A DNA stretch of 64,000 nucleotides from contig NZ_JAUQSY010000005.1 in assembly GCF_030580865.1 (NCBI RefSeq), forward strand, positions 62,001-126,000. The letters are read 5' to 3'. Position 1 is the stretch's first letter, and the number at the start of each line of letters is the position of its first letter. Below, piece after piece: positions 1 through 6,928 of the stretch. Source of the stretch: Hymenobacter aranciens. Its GTDB lineage: Bacteria > Bacteroidota > Bacteroidia > Cytophagales > Hymenobacteraceae. The notes under the pieces were generated by a model. The model was not told the origin of the DNA, did not search any database, and was given only the letters and a program-made list of their open reading frames with translations. Made by a program: the position numbers and the translations under genes.

Positions 1-1439
1 TTCCGGACAACCCGCCCACGACCTTCGCCAACAACGACGGCTGGCACGACGACACCTCGGATGGTCCCGTGAACGCTCAGGTAACTTATCAGGGCCGCGA
101 ATTGCCCGTGCAGGGCGCGTGGGTGGTGTGCGCCCCGCCCAACTACGCGCCCGACGTCATTGGCATCCAGACGATGTACGATGTAATAGCCGATGCGCTC
201 CAGATTGTCTATATCACGCCCAAGAAGCAGCCCTCGTTTCAGGAGGACATCTACCCGCTGCTGAGCCAGTTTAGCCAGAGTCAGTGGGTGAATCAGGGCT
301 TTTATGTAGCCTTCGGGCACGGGCAGGCCTACGACTTCGCTAATCCTGAGACGCTACGGCGACTGTCCACCATCACCCGCGACCCGCAGACCAACGAGGT
401 GACGGATGACTACCGCGAATACCGCCGGCAGATTTTTAACTATTTCCGCTCGCCCACGGCTGACTACATGGACCCAACCAGTTGGCCTTGGATGTACGGC
501 GACAACATGAACCTGCCCCCAACGACGCCCAATGCCTACTTCACCCTCACCCCCACGCTCTACGGCTACCTGACGCAGTGGGCCGCCGGCGATTTTGTGG
601 CTGACTGGAACCCGGCCGCCGTGGCTGGCCCGGCCCATTTGGAAGAGGTGAGCAGCCCCCAGGAGCAGGCCGATATGCTGACCAAGGCCGCGCTCTGGTA
701 TTGCCTGGGCGGCCCCTTCCACCCGGGCTGCGAAATGACCTGGCCCATGCGCTTGAGTGGCATGTACACGGCCGCGTTCCGGGTGCGGCAGCGCTCGGCC
801 AACAACCCCGAACCGGACTTCGGCCCGCTGCTGCAACCCGCCATTTTTAGTGCCGACAACCCCGGCCCGGCCGGCGCGTTCTGGAACGGTCCCGGCGACC
901 TGACCCGCTGGATGGCCTGCCCCTGGCAGGCGGACACCGCCAGTTGCCGGGCCGGTTACGTCGATGAGTATGACCCGCTGGTGCCTACTTTTTGGCCCGC
1001 CCGCGTGCCCAACACCGTGCTGACCGAGGAAGACTACCGCATTGTGATGGATAGCAAACGCCCGCACACCGAACGCCTGGATGCCTTCAACCGTCGCGCC
1101 AGCTGGTACCGCATCCTGGGAGCGGAACACCTGGTGCAGTTGCAGAACATGGTAGCGCACTTCGGCGACATGGGCGTGGTAGAATACCGGCCCGGCCTGC
1201 CCGGCAGCGCCGACTTCCCGGCCGCGATGTACGTCGAGACGCCACCCTATGCCGCTGGGGCTGGCGATGGTACCGCACTGCGCGCCAGTCAGTCCGGAGC
1301 TACGCTCGCGGCCCGGCAACAATTAGTGGAAGCAGCCGCCCGCATCCCGCGCAATCAGGGCCTCTACGTGGGCCCCGTAGGCAAGGGGGCCCCGCGCCGC
1401 CAGCCGGCCCCGCCAGTGGTAGTGGCTGAAATTCGCTAA
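1..1439 (+). CDS. LodA-like quinoprotein amino-acid oxidase (5' end outside the window)
   Basis: The frame is open from base 3 and already in recognisable LodA sequence, so the start lies upstream; the GTG at 69 is only an internal codon. LodA-type proteins (lysine epsilon-oxidase, glycine oxidase GoxA) carry a cysteine tryptophylquinone made from one Cys and one Trp. Here the segment GGPFHPGCEMTW places a Cys codon at 729-731, and CPWQAD places a Trp codon at 924-926. They are exactly 65 residues apart, the same spacing as Cys516 and Trp581 of Marinomonas LodA. The flavoprotein gene expected to build the cofactor starts at the next base after the stop. The substrate cannot be told from the sequence. 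Oxidases of this family release ammonia and hydrogen peroxide and are often antibacterial; that role here is inference. Confidence 0.85.
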   Translation, partial: PDNPPTTFANNDGWHDDTSDGPVNAQVTYQGRELPVQGAWVVCAPPNYAPDVIGIQTMYDVIADALQIVYITPKKQPSFQEDIYPLLSQFSQSQWVNQGFYVAFGHGQAYDFANPETLRRLSTITRDPQTNEVTDDYREYRRQIFNYFRSPTADYMDPTSWPWMYGDNMNLPPTTPNAYFTLTPTLYGYLTQWAAGDFVADWNPAAVAGPAHLEEVSSPQEQADMLTKAALWYCLGGPFHPGCEMTWPMRLSGMYTAAFRVRQRSANNPEPDFGPLLQPAIFSADNPGPAGAFWNGPGDLTRWMACPWQADTASCRAGYVDEYDPLVPTFWPARVPNTVLTEEDYRIVMDSKRPHTERLDAFNRRASWYRILGAEHLVQLQNMVAHFGDMGVVEYRPGLPGSADFPAAMYVETPPYAAGAGDGTALRASQSGATLAARQQLVEAAARIPRNQGLYVGPVGKGAPRRQPAPPVVVAEIR

Positions 1440-2567
1440 TTGTCTCGCGTGGATTCCCTTCCTGATGATTCTGGCTTGATAGCCGTAGTGGGCGGTGGCC
1501 CGGCTGGAGCCGTGGCCGCCGCTACCCTGGCGCGGCAGGGTCGGCGGGTGCTGCTGCTCGATGGCGGCCCGCGCCCCGGCGCGTTTGCCGGCGGCGAGAG
1601 TCTGCCCCCGCTGGCCCCGGCCCTGCGCCACGAGTTGCGCCTGGGGCAGGTGCTGGCCGAGGGGCCGCACCTGCCCTGCTACGGCAATGCGGCCGCCTGG
1701 GGCAGCGCCACGCTGCACCACCATTCCTTCATTCGCTCACCTTACGGCGCGGGCTGGCACCTCGACCGGCCGACCTTCGATGCGGCCCTGCGCGCCCAGG
1801 CCTACGCGGCGGGAGCTATGCCGGCTACGGGGCAGCTGCGGGCGTTGCGGGCGGCACCAGCCGGCGGTTGGTGCCTGACGCTACCCGCGGCAGAACTACA
1901 AGCCGACTGGGTGCTGGACTGCTCGGGTCGGAGCCGGGTAGTGAGCCGGCTGCTGGGGCAGCCCTACCACTACGCCGACCAGTTGGTGGCCCACTACCTG
2001 CGCTACCGCCTGCCCGACGGCCAGGCGGATGCCGAGCGGCTGACGCTGGTGGAATCCAGCCCCTGGGGCTGGGGCCACTCGGCGGGCCTGCCCGGCGGCG
2101 AGCGTATCGTGACGCTCTTTACCGATGCCGGCCAGCCGATGACGCGACAGGTGAACACGCTGGCCGGGTTTGTAGCAGCTGTACAGGAACTGCCGCACCT
2201 GGCGCAGCTGCTCGCAGGCCGGGGCTATGTGCCGCTGGGCGTGCCGCGGGCCACGGACGCGCGCAGCGGCTGCCTGGCGCAGCCGGCGGGGGAGCGTTGG
2301 CTAGCGGCGGGCGACGCGGCTATGGCGTTCGACCCGTTGGGGGCGCAGGGCATCTTGGCGGCTGTGTCGTCCGGGCACCAGGCGGCGCTGGCGCTGGGGC
2401 AGGCTTTGGTGGGGGATGACAAAGCAATTGGACAGTATGCGCAGCGGGTGCAGCAGCAGTTTGCGCGCCTGCAGGCCCAGGCCCGGGAGCACTACGGGCA
2501 GGAGCGGCGGTGGGCGGAGGAGCCATTCTGGCGGGCGCGCAAGGCACCGGTAAAGGCATTTTCCTAA
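1440..2567 (+). CDS. LodB-like FAD-dependent oxidoreductase, cofactor-maturation partner of LodA
   Basis: 375 residues. The N-terminus has the FAD-binding GGGPAGA motif near residue 18, followed by an acidic-ended strand, and the C-terminal half has GDAAMAFDPLGAQGI, the second FAD-contacting motif of the halogenase/geranylgeranyl-reductase-like flavoprotein group to which LodB belongs. In the Marinomonas system LodB is needed to form the tryptophylquinone of LodA, and the tight coupling here (TTG start directly after the LodA TAA) supports the same role. A GTG three codons later is an alternative start. The stop codon touches the end of an IS3 transposase remnant on the other strand, so the extreme C-terminus may have been altered by the insertion. 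Confidence 0.8.
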   Translation: MSRVDSLPDDSGLIAVVGGGPAGAVAAATLARQGRRVLLLDGGPRPGAFAGGESLPPLAPALRHELRLGQVLAEGPHLPCYGNAAAWGSATLHHHSFIRSPYGAGWHLDRPTFDAALRAQAYAAGAMPATGQLRALRAAPAGGWCLTLPAAELQADWVLDCSGRSRVVSRLLGQPYHYADQLVAHYLRYRLPDGQADAERLTLVESSPWGWGHSAGLPGGERIVTLFTDAGQPMTRQVNTLAGFVAAVQELPHLAQLLAGRGYVPLGVPRATDARSGCLAQPAGERWLAAGDAAMAFDPLGAQGILAAVSSGHQAALALGQALVGDDKAIGQYAQRVQQQFARLQAQAREHYGQERRWAEEPFWRARKAPVKAFS

Positions 2568-2885
2568 CGGGGAGCGCAACGAACATTGTGGCGGCGAACA
2601 CAATTAGTTTCGAAGTCGTTTGGCGATTGGTAACCGAGCGAAAAATGTCGTCGTTCGGCGTTGTAATAGGCGATGTGGGGGCTGATTTCTAGTTTGGCCT
2701 CGGTCTAAGCCAGGAATGCGTTGTCGTCGACCAGTTCGGTTTTAAAGCGACTCCAAAATGATTCGGCATGGGCGTTATATAGTGGTCACCGTGCTGGCTC
2801 ATACTCTGCTGGGCGCCGTGTTTTGCAACCATGCCTTAGATGTATAGTCCCAAGGTAAACTGGGTTGGGTCACGGGTCAACGCGG
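2564..2885 (-). pseudogene. IS3-family transposase (OrfB) C-terminal remnant, frameshifted
   Basis: Read on the minus strand, three frames give consecutive blocks of an IS3-family integrase: a DYTSKA block near 2855, then MVAKHGAQQSMSQHGDHY, then after a frameshift around 2785 NAHAESFWSRFKTELVDD and finally YYNAERRHFSLGYQSPNDFE, ending at a TAG at 2564-2566. The order and content match the C-terminal catalytic region of IS3-type OrfB. No OrfA or N-terminal part is visible next to it, and no inverted repeats were found, so this is a decayed fragment rather than a mobile element. Confidence 0.8.
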
Positions 2886-2902
2886 GGTTTTGGTGCCACT
2901 TA

Positions 2903-3703
2903 GAGCCTGTTAAAGACAATAATATATTGAATGATAAAAATAAATCGACAGGGTTATAAATTCGTAAATCCGACCAAGGATGTACGAAACCGACCTGACC
3001 GATTATTCAATGGCAAGTTATACAGGAAATCCTGCCTGGTACGCACTGCCGTGAGTATTCGCATTGCCTGACAGTTAACGCTTTGTTTGGCCAAAAGTGG
3101 TTATCAGTGGTGATTATTACTATATTATTTCCGCCGTTTCCGCTGGTCTATTATTATTTCCGACGCTGGTAAGGGGATAGCCGCTGGGCCGGGTTTGACC
3201 AAGCGCTGATGCGCCGCTACATATAAGCGGCTGCGCCTTCTGGCCAGCCGAGCCTGAACGTGGCCATGCTCGACGCCCAATCGGTCAAATGTAGTGAACG
3301 CGCATGCCCGCCAAAGGCTTCGACGAGTACAAAAAAACAGCTATGCAAGCGGCAATTGCTCATCGACAGGGAGCGCTGTTGGCTGACCACGTCGGACCAG
3401 CGCACGAAAGCGACCGGACCGGTGGCAAAGCCGCGCTACAAAAGCTGTCGCAGCAAGGATTTGAGCGACTGGCTGAGTGGACCCGTGCGCACTATGGCTG
3501 GCAGTTGCAAACAATCACAGGTCTGACGGGCAGAGAGAGATTGACTACACCGCTCACCCGCTGGGTTGTAAAGCATTTTATTAGCTGGCTCCACTGGGAC
3601 CGCGGCTCAGCCGCGATTTTGAATTCGAAACCAGCAGCGCCAAGGTAACCATCTATCTGCCTATCCAGCATTAGATACATTATCTGTGAATTTTAACAGG
3701 CTC
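2903..3703 (+). mobile_element. Degenerate IS5-family insertion sequence with intact terminal repeats
   Basis: The ends are perfect inverted repeats: GAGCCTGTTAAA at 2903-2914 and TTTAACAGGCTC at 3692-3703, with one further matching base outside each end (2902 and 3704). The size, about 800 bp, and the single decayed transposase inside fit the IS427/IS1031-like part of IS5. Flanking trinucleotides are TTA on the left and TGA on the right, both matching a TNA target, but they are not identical, so the target duplication has decayed or the ends are a recombinant. The left part (2910-3180) is clearly more AT-rich than the surroundings. Confidence 0.8.
2980..3674 (+). pseudogene. IS5-family transposase, multiply frameshifted
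   Basis: The start MYETDLTD and, one frame over, QWQVIQEILP are the typical beginning of IS5-group transposases. Further pieces in changing frames read FPPFPLVYYYFRRW near 3130-3165, SVAMLDAQSVKCSERAC near 3257-3306, KGFDEYKKT near 3310-3340, GPAHESDRTGGKAALQKL near 3393-3450, HYGWQLQTITGLTGRERL near 3490-3540, RWVVKHFISWLHWDRG near 3560-3605 and finally RLSRDFEFETSSAKVTIYL ending at TAG 3672-3674. At least three frameshifts and internal stops make it non-functional. It lies wholly between the terminal repeats. Confidence 0.85.
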
Positions 3704-3710
3704 TGATAAA

Positions 3711-4019
3711 CTAACGTTGAGGCTGCTCAGAATCCTGAGCGGAGTCTCATTCTCACACCCCCCGCCACCCCCGCTCCTCCCGCCGCCGCGGCATCTACTG
3801 CTGCGGCACCAGTAGAAACAGCGCCTGGCCCTCCACCACCGTGCGCTCCCACTGCCGCCGATATTCCCGCTCCACCAACGCAAACAACCCTACCGGCAGC
3901 GACGCCAGCTCCACCAGCCTCCGGGATGACACCGCTGCCCCGTCCTACCACCAGTAGCCGGTAACGAGCGTCGCAATCCGCCACCAGAGCGTCTTGGGCT
4001 TACAGGGTTACAGGACTAC
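3711..4019. other. Non-coding gap or decayed coding sequence
   Basis: No convincing gene. On the minus strand a stretch around 3800-3930 reads RRLVELASLPVGLFALVERE and onward, which looks like natural helical protein, but it is bounded by stops on both sides and no start is present. It may be the remnant of a gene cut by the neighbouring insertion. Confidence 0.3.
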
Positions 4020-4643
4020 TCAAACCCGCGCGTAAGCAGCATCCAACGGCCGCGGACGAAAATACCCCTTCACGCAGTTGGGGTTGCGAATCGCAATCTG
4101 AATGTGGTTCTTCAGCTTAAAGCCTACCGTCGGGTACAGCTCATCACCCTCCCAGAACACCCCGCGGACAGAATCAAAGGGCTGCTCACCCTCGGAAGCC
4201 CGCGCAATATGTACCCCGTTGATGATAAGACAGTCCAATTCCCGGCGCAGCAGGTCTTCGCTCGCAACGTCTCTTCCTTTCTTATTCGACGGCAATGCAG
4301 AGCCAGTCAGTTCAGCCGCCTCTTTCAGCGTCAGGTAGCTTTCCTGCAGCAGGCCGAGGTTGTCCATGTTCACTAGGTCCAAGCAGAAGCCTAAATCCAG
4401 CACGACACCAACTACGGCAGGCGTAGTAATCAGACGCTGGGCCTGGTGCGGATTGTCGCGCAGTTCGTGCGCGTACTGCAGGGCGCGCTCCGGGCTTTGC
4501 TCCCAGAAATAGATGCCTTCGCCTAACCAGTCGTAGATATTACGACTGGCGTAGAGGTTTTCGCTCGATGCGATGACGCGGTCGGCTACCTCTGCACCAC
4601 AGCCGTGAAATCCGAGAATTAATCCTGGGCGAGTAGCGTACAC
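4020..4643 (-). CDS. Predicted ADP-ribosyltransferase-fold toxin of a toxin-antitoxin-like pair
   Basis: 207 residues from a GTG start. The N-terminus carries GFHGC (His13) and then LGEGIYFWEQSPERALQYA (Tyr45), which resemble the HG and G.GFY...A..WA motifs of the H-Y-E class of ADP-ribosyltransferases, including DUF3990-type toxins. A later FWEGDELYP with Glu165 could supply the third residue. No signal peptide or membrane segment is seen, so action in the cytoplasm is likely. The gene overlaps the end of a small upstream ORF by 25 bases, the arrangement of an antitoxin-toxin operon. The fold assignment is from short motifs only; an unrelated NAD- or nucleotide-binding fold is possible. Confidence 0.6.
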   Translation of the reverse strand: MYATRPGLILGFHGCGAEVADRVIASSENLYASRNIYDWLGEGIYFWEQSPERALQYAHELRDNPHQAQRLITTPAVVGVVLDLGFCLDLVNMDNLGLLQESYLTLKEAAELTGSALPSNKKGRDVASEDLLRRELDCLIINGVHIARASEGEQPFDSVRGVFWEGDELYPTVGFKLKNHIQIAIRNPNCVKGYFRPRPLDAAYARV

Positions 4644-4792
4644 AAAGCCTGGTGCTTTTCGTCAACCTTCCCCTTCTCGTCAAGCACGCACAGAGCGATA
4701 AGGTAGGCGCGGGCTGCTTCCGGAGTAGCCGTTACCTTTTTACGCTGCTCCTGGAGGGCTTCCAGCGTGATTTGATAGTCTTGCTGTGACAT
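4619..4792 (-). CDS. Small putative antitoxin upstream of the ADP-ribosyltransferase-like gene
   Basis: 57 residues starting at the ATG at 4790-4792; a longer open frame continues upstream but its sequence is arginine/cysteine-rich and does not look coding. The product is charged and probably all-helical (QDYQITLEALQEQRKKV, then KGKVDEKHQALCTLLAQD), with no recognised DNA-binding motif. It precedes and overlaps the putative toxin by 25 bases, so translation is probably coupled. Role as antitoxin is inferred from position and size only. Confidence 0.6.
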   Translation of the reverse strand: MSQQDYQITLEALQEQRKKVTATPEAARAYLIALCVLDEKGKVDEKHQALCTLLAQD

Positions 4793-5294
4793 GCCGGATG
4801 AGAGTAAATGATGGAAAAAGAACCGTATAGATAAAAGTAATCCTAAAATCCTTGGACTAGTGCCACGAAGTACGAAAAAGAGGGATAGCAGGTGAAAATA
4901 AACGGCGTGAGGCCGGTGTTGATGACCGGGTGAAGTTGACCACCACAGGGGCTGGCAGCAGCGGGCAGCACCGATGGGCCCGCACCACCTGCTCTTGGCA
5001 GTACTGGAAAGAACGCCCATACCACCCGCCACTCCTCCTGCACCCACCGCGCCTGCAGTGGCTGCGCACCGGAGAGTACTGTGCCTATCCAGTCCAGTCA
5101 ACCCCAACGGTCGCGGCCGTCTCTCCTCAAGTCACAAGCCTCCCTATGCGATTTGCCTACCTGCGTAGTCCGGGTGCCTGTTACCCCCTCCCATATAACA
5201 TTCTTAGATAACTCCGTCACGAAACGACCGGTACTACTCGAGGTAGCTTCGACGCGGTACCTTCCCGGTTTGGAGTATGATGCCCAATAATGCC
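4793..5294. other. Intergenic region without a recognised gene
   Basis: About 500 bases between the divergent toxin-antitoxin-like pair and the tRNA-like array. Short open frames exist on both strands but none gives protein-like composition or a known family. The part nearest the antitoxin start (4793-4860) is AT-richer and probably holds its promoter. Confidence 0.4.
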
Positions 5295-5304
5295 GATTGT
5301 TTCC

Positions 5305-5312
5305 TACTTTTA
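5305..5312 (+). promoter_or_regulatory. Probable -7 box of the first tRNA-like gene
   Basis: TACTTTTA matches the Bacteroidota -7 consensus TAnnTTTG in all but the last base and lies eight bases upstream of the tRNA 5' end, so transcription would begin at or next to the mature 5' end. No clear -33 TTG is seen at the usual distance. The equivalent position before the second tRNA-like gene is TAATTTCA at 5433-5440, a weaker match. Confidence 0.45.
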
Positions 5313-5319
5313 ACGCGCG

Positions 5320-5391
5320 TAAACTGTAGCTCAATGGAAGAGCGCCATCTTGCCAGGATGGAGGTTGCCAGTTCGAGCCTGGCCAGTTTAC
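5320..5391 (+). tRNA. tRNA-like gene, GCC (glycine) anticodon, atypical body
   Basis: A full cloverleaf folds: acceptor TAAACTG/CAGTTTA, U8-A9, D stem GCTC/GAGC with G18-G19 in the loop, anticodon stem CCATC/GATGG with loop TTGCCAG (U33, anticodon GCC, purine 37), five-base variable loop, T stem GCCAG/CTGGC with loop TTCGAGC. No CCA is encoded. The acceptor starts with a U1-A72 pair, is AU-rich and is followed by C at position 73; none of this fits a normal glycine tRNA, which has a G1-C72, GC-rich stem. It shares its body with the next tRNA-like gene. Whether it is charged with glycine is doubtful. Confidence 0.75.
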
Positions 5392-5447
5392 CGACTTTTA
5401 TACTCCAGGCGATGTCTTTGAAGATTGTTTTCTAATTTCAGTACAGG

Positions 5448-5519
5448 TAAACTGTAGCTCAAATGGAAGAGCATCCGTCTCCAAAACGGAGGTTGCCAGT
5501 TCGATTCTGGCCAGTTTAC
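5448..5519 (+). tRNA. tRNA-like gene, CCA (tryptophan) anticodon, atypical body
   Basis: The cloverleaf is as complete as in the upstream copy: acceptor TAAACTG/CAGTTTA identical to copy 1, D stem GCTC/GAGC with one extra loop base, anticodon stem TCCGT/ACGGA with loop CTCCAAA (U33, anticodon CCA, A37), four-base variable loop, T stem GCCAG/CTGGC, loop TTCGATT. No CCA tail is encoded and position 73 is C, whereas bacterial tRNA-Trp has G73. Both sides of the anticodon stem differ from copy 1 yet still pair. The 3' end lies only about 20 bases before the SDR start codon, so the tRNA sits in or directly ahead of the mRNA leader. Confidence 0.75.
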
Positions 5520-5538
5520 CACTTTTTATCTATAGGCG

Positions 5539-6909
5539 ATGTCTTTGCAGGAAGAGCCCCTTTTTTCAACGGAGGAATGGCAAGCTTGCCTGAAAGTGCT
5601 GCAAATCCTTTCCCGCAATCCCCACCTGGCCGACGACTCCCCGCAGCTCCAAGGGCTGGTGGCTAAGTTGAATCAGAAGGCCCGCAAATCGAAACGCAAA
5701 CAAACCCTCCAACAGCAGCAGGAGTCGGACCGGGCCATCAAGGAAAATACCTTCCTCTGCCGTCAGGAATCGGATACCCCCCTACTACCGGCCTTGCCGG
5801 AATTACCGGCTGTGCAGCCGGAGGGCAACCAGTATCTACACCGGGCCACCCGGTGTTATGTGTGCAAGGGACGTTATGTTGAGGTACACGCTTTTTACCA
5901 TTTGCTTTGCCCGGCTTGTGCCCGACTCAATTTTGATTGTCGCTTTCAACGGACGGAACTACGGGGCCGAATCGCCTTGCTAACGGGTGGACGCATAAAA
6001 ATTGGCTTCGAAACGGCTTTAAAACTGCTCCGGGATGGCGCTCGGGTAATCGTGACCACCCGCTTTCCGCAGGATGCCATCAGCCGATACGCCAAAGAAA
6101 CCGATTTTGAGCGCTGGAAAGACCGGCTCCAGATTTATAGCCTTGACCTTCGGGATGTCAGGGCCGTGGAGGATTTTATCGGGTACCTGAAAGGGACGTT
6201 GTCGCACCTGGACATCATCATCAACAATGCGGCGCAGACTATTCGGCGCCCGCGGGCATTTTATGAGTCCTTACTGCTAGCCGAAGGGGCGACACCAGCG
6301 AACCAAGCGTTATTGGCTACGCCCTCGCATATAAAATCCTTCGACGGGCTTTCGGAGGCCCTCCCATCCTACTTCCCCACCCACTTACTCGACCGGCACG
6401 GGCAGCAGGTCGACCTTCGTCCGCACAACAGTTGGCGGCTGCGCCTGGAGGAGGTGGAAACCGCCGAATGGCTGGAAGTACATCTGGTCAATGCCATGGC
6501 CCCCTTTCTGTTGAACAGCAAGCTGCAGCCGCTGTTGCTGAAGTCGCCGTTCGAGCGGCGGTTTATTGTGAACGTCTCGGCGATGGAGGGACAATTCAAT
6601 CGCGCCTCCAAAACCGCCTTCCATCCGCATACCAACATGGCCAAAGCGGCCTTGAATATGATGACCCGTACGTCGGCCGCTGCGTATGCCCGTGACCGCA
6701 TTTATATGAACAGCGTGGATACCGGGTGGATTACCGACGAAGACCCCCACCCCCGGAAAGCCCGCAAGCGCAGTGCCGGTTTCGTCCCGCCCCTGGATGA
6801 ACTCGACGGGGCCGCCCGGATTTACGACCCCATCGTGCGGGGAATCAACCAGCCGCAGGAACCGCTGTCGGGGTATTTCTTAAAAGATTATCAGCCGCAT
6901 CCCTGGTGA
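5539..6909 (+). CDS. Zinc-ribbon/SDR fusion protein with altered catalytic site
   Basis: 456 residues. Residues 1-75 are helical and charged; 106-127 hold two CxxC pairs (Cys106/109 and Cys124/127, with His117 and His121 between), a likely zinc ribbon. From 142 a short-chain dehydrogenase/reductase Rossmann domain follows: TGGRIKIG cofactor loop at 149-156, LDLRD near 202-206, NNAAQ at 229-233, Ser347 in NVSAM. The expected YxxxK is HTNMAK, with Lys369 kept but Thr365 where the tyrosine belongs, so ordinary SDR redox chemistry may be lost or done differently. The start ATG is part of the sequence duplicated with the tRNA-like genes. The LRR gene follows after 19 bases, presumably in one operon. 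Substrate unknown. Confidence 0.8.
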   Translation: MSLQEEPLFSTEEWQACLKVLQILSRNPHLADDSPQLQGLVAKLNQKARKSKRKQTLQQQQESDRAIKENTFLCRQESDTPLLPALPELPAVQPEGNQYLHRATRCYVCKGRYVEVHAFYHLLCPACARLNFDCRFQRTELRGRIALLTGGRIKIGFETALKLLRDGARVIVTTRFPQDAISRYAKETDFERWKDRLQIYSLDLRDVRAVEDFIGYLKGTLSHLDIIINNAAQTIRRPRAFYESLLLAEGATPANQALLATPSHIKSFDGLSEALPSYFPTHLLDRHGQQVDLRPHNSWRLRLEEVETAEWLEVHLVNAMAPFLLNSKLQPLLLKSPFERRFIVNVSAMEGQFNRASKTAFHPHTNMAKAALNMMTRTSAAAYARDRIYMNSVDTGWITDEDPHPRKARKRSAGFVPPLDELDGAARIYDPIVRGINQPQEPLSGYFLKDYQPHPW

Positions 6910-6928
6910 GGAACCCACCAATTACCCG

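Larger units (their letters stand above)
5295..5549 (+). repeat. Two-copy tandem duplication: upstream block, tRNA-like gene and first codons of the SDR gene
   Basis: Copy 1 spans about 5295-5422 and copy 2 about 5423-5549, a period of 128 bases. Each copy begins with GATTGTTT followed by a CTAnTTT block, then a complete tRNA-like gene starting TAAACTG, then a short AT-rich spacer and AGGCGATGTCTTTG. In copy 2 this last ATG (5539) opens the 456-residue SDR gene; in copy 1 (ATG 5412) the same start is followed by a stop after seven codons (MSLKIVF). Similarity is high in the acceptor, D and T arms and lost in the anticodon arm. Confidence 0.9.

Noticed and set aside
3727-3984. 85-residue minus-strand ORF
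   Set aside because: Gly/Ala-rich low-complexity product from a GC-rich repeat-like sequence; a different frame looks more natural but lacks a start and has stops.
4857-5211. Small ORFs between the antitoxin and the tRNA-like genes
   Set aside because: Several overlapping frames exist on both strands, all rich in Pro, Cys, Arg and Trp, with no recognisable motif.
5320-5519. Ordinary tRNA gene cluster
   Set aside because: Gene finders would call tRNA-Gly and tRNA-Trp, but identical acceptor, D and T arms, U1-A72, C73 and the shared duplicated flank do not fit two unrelated housekeeping tRNAs.
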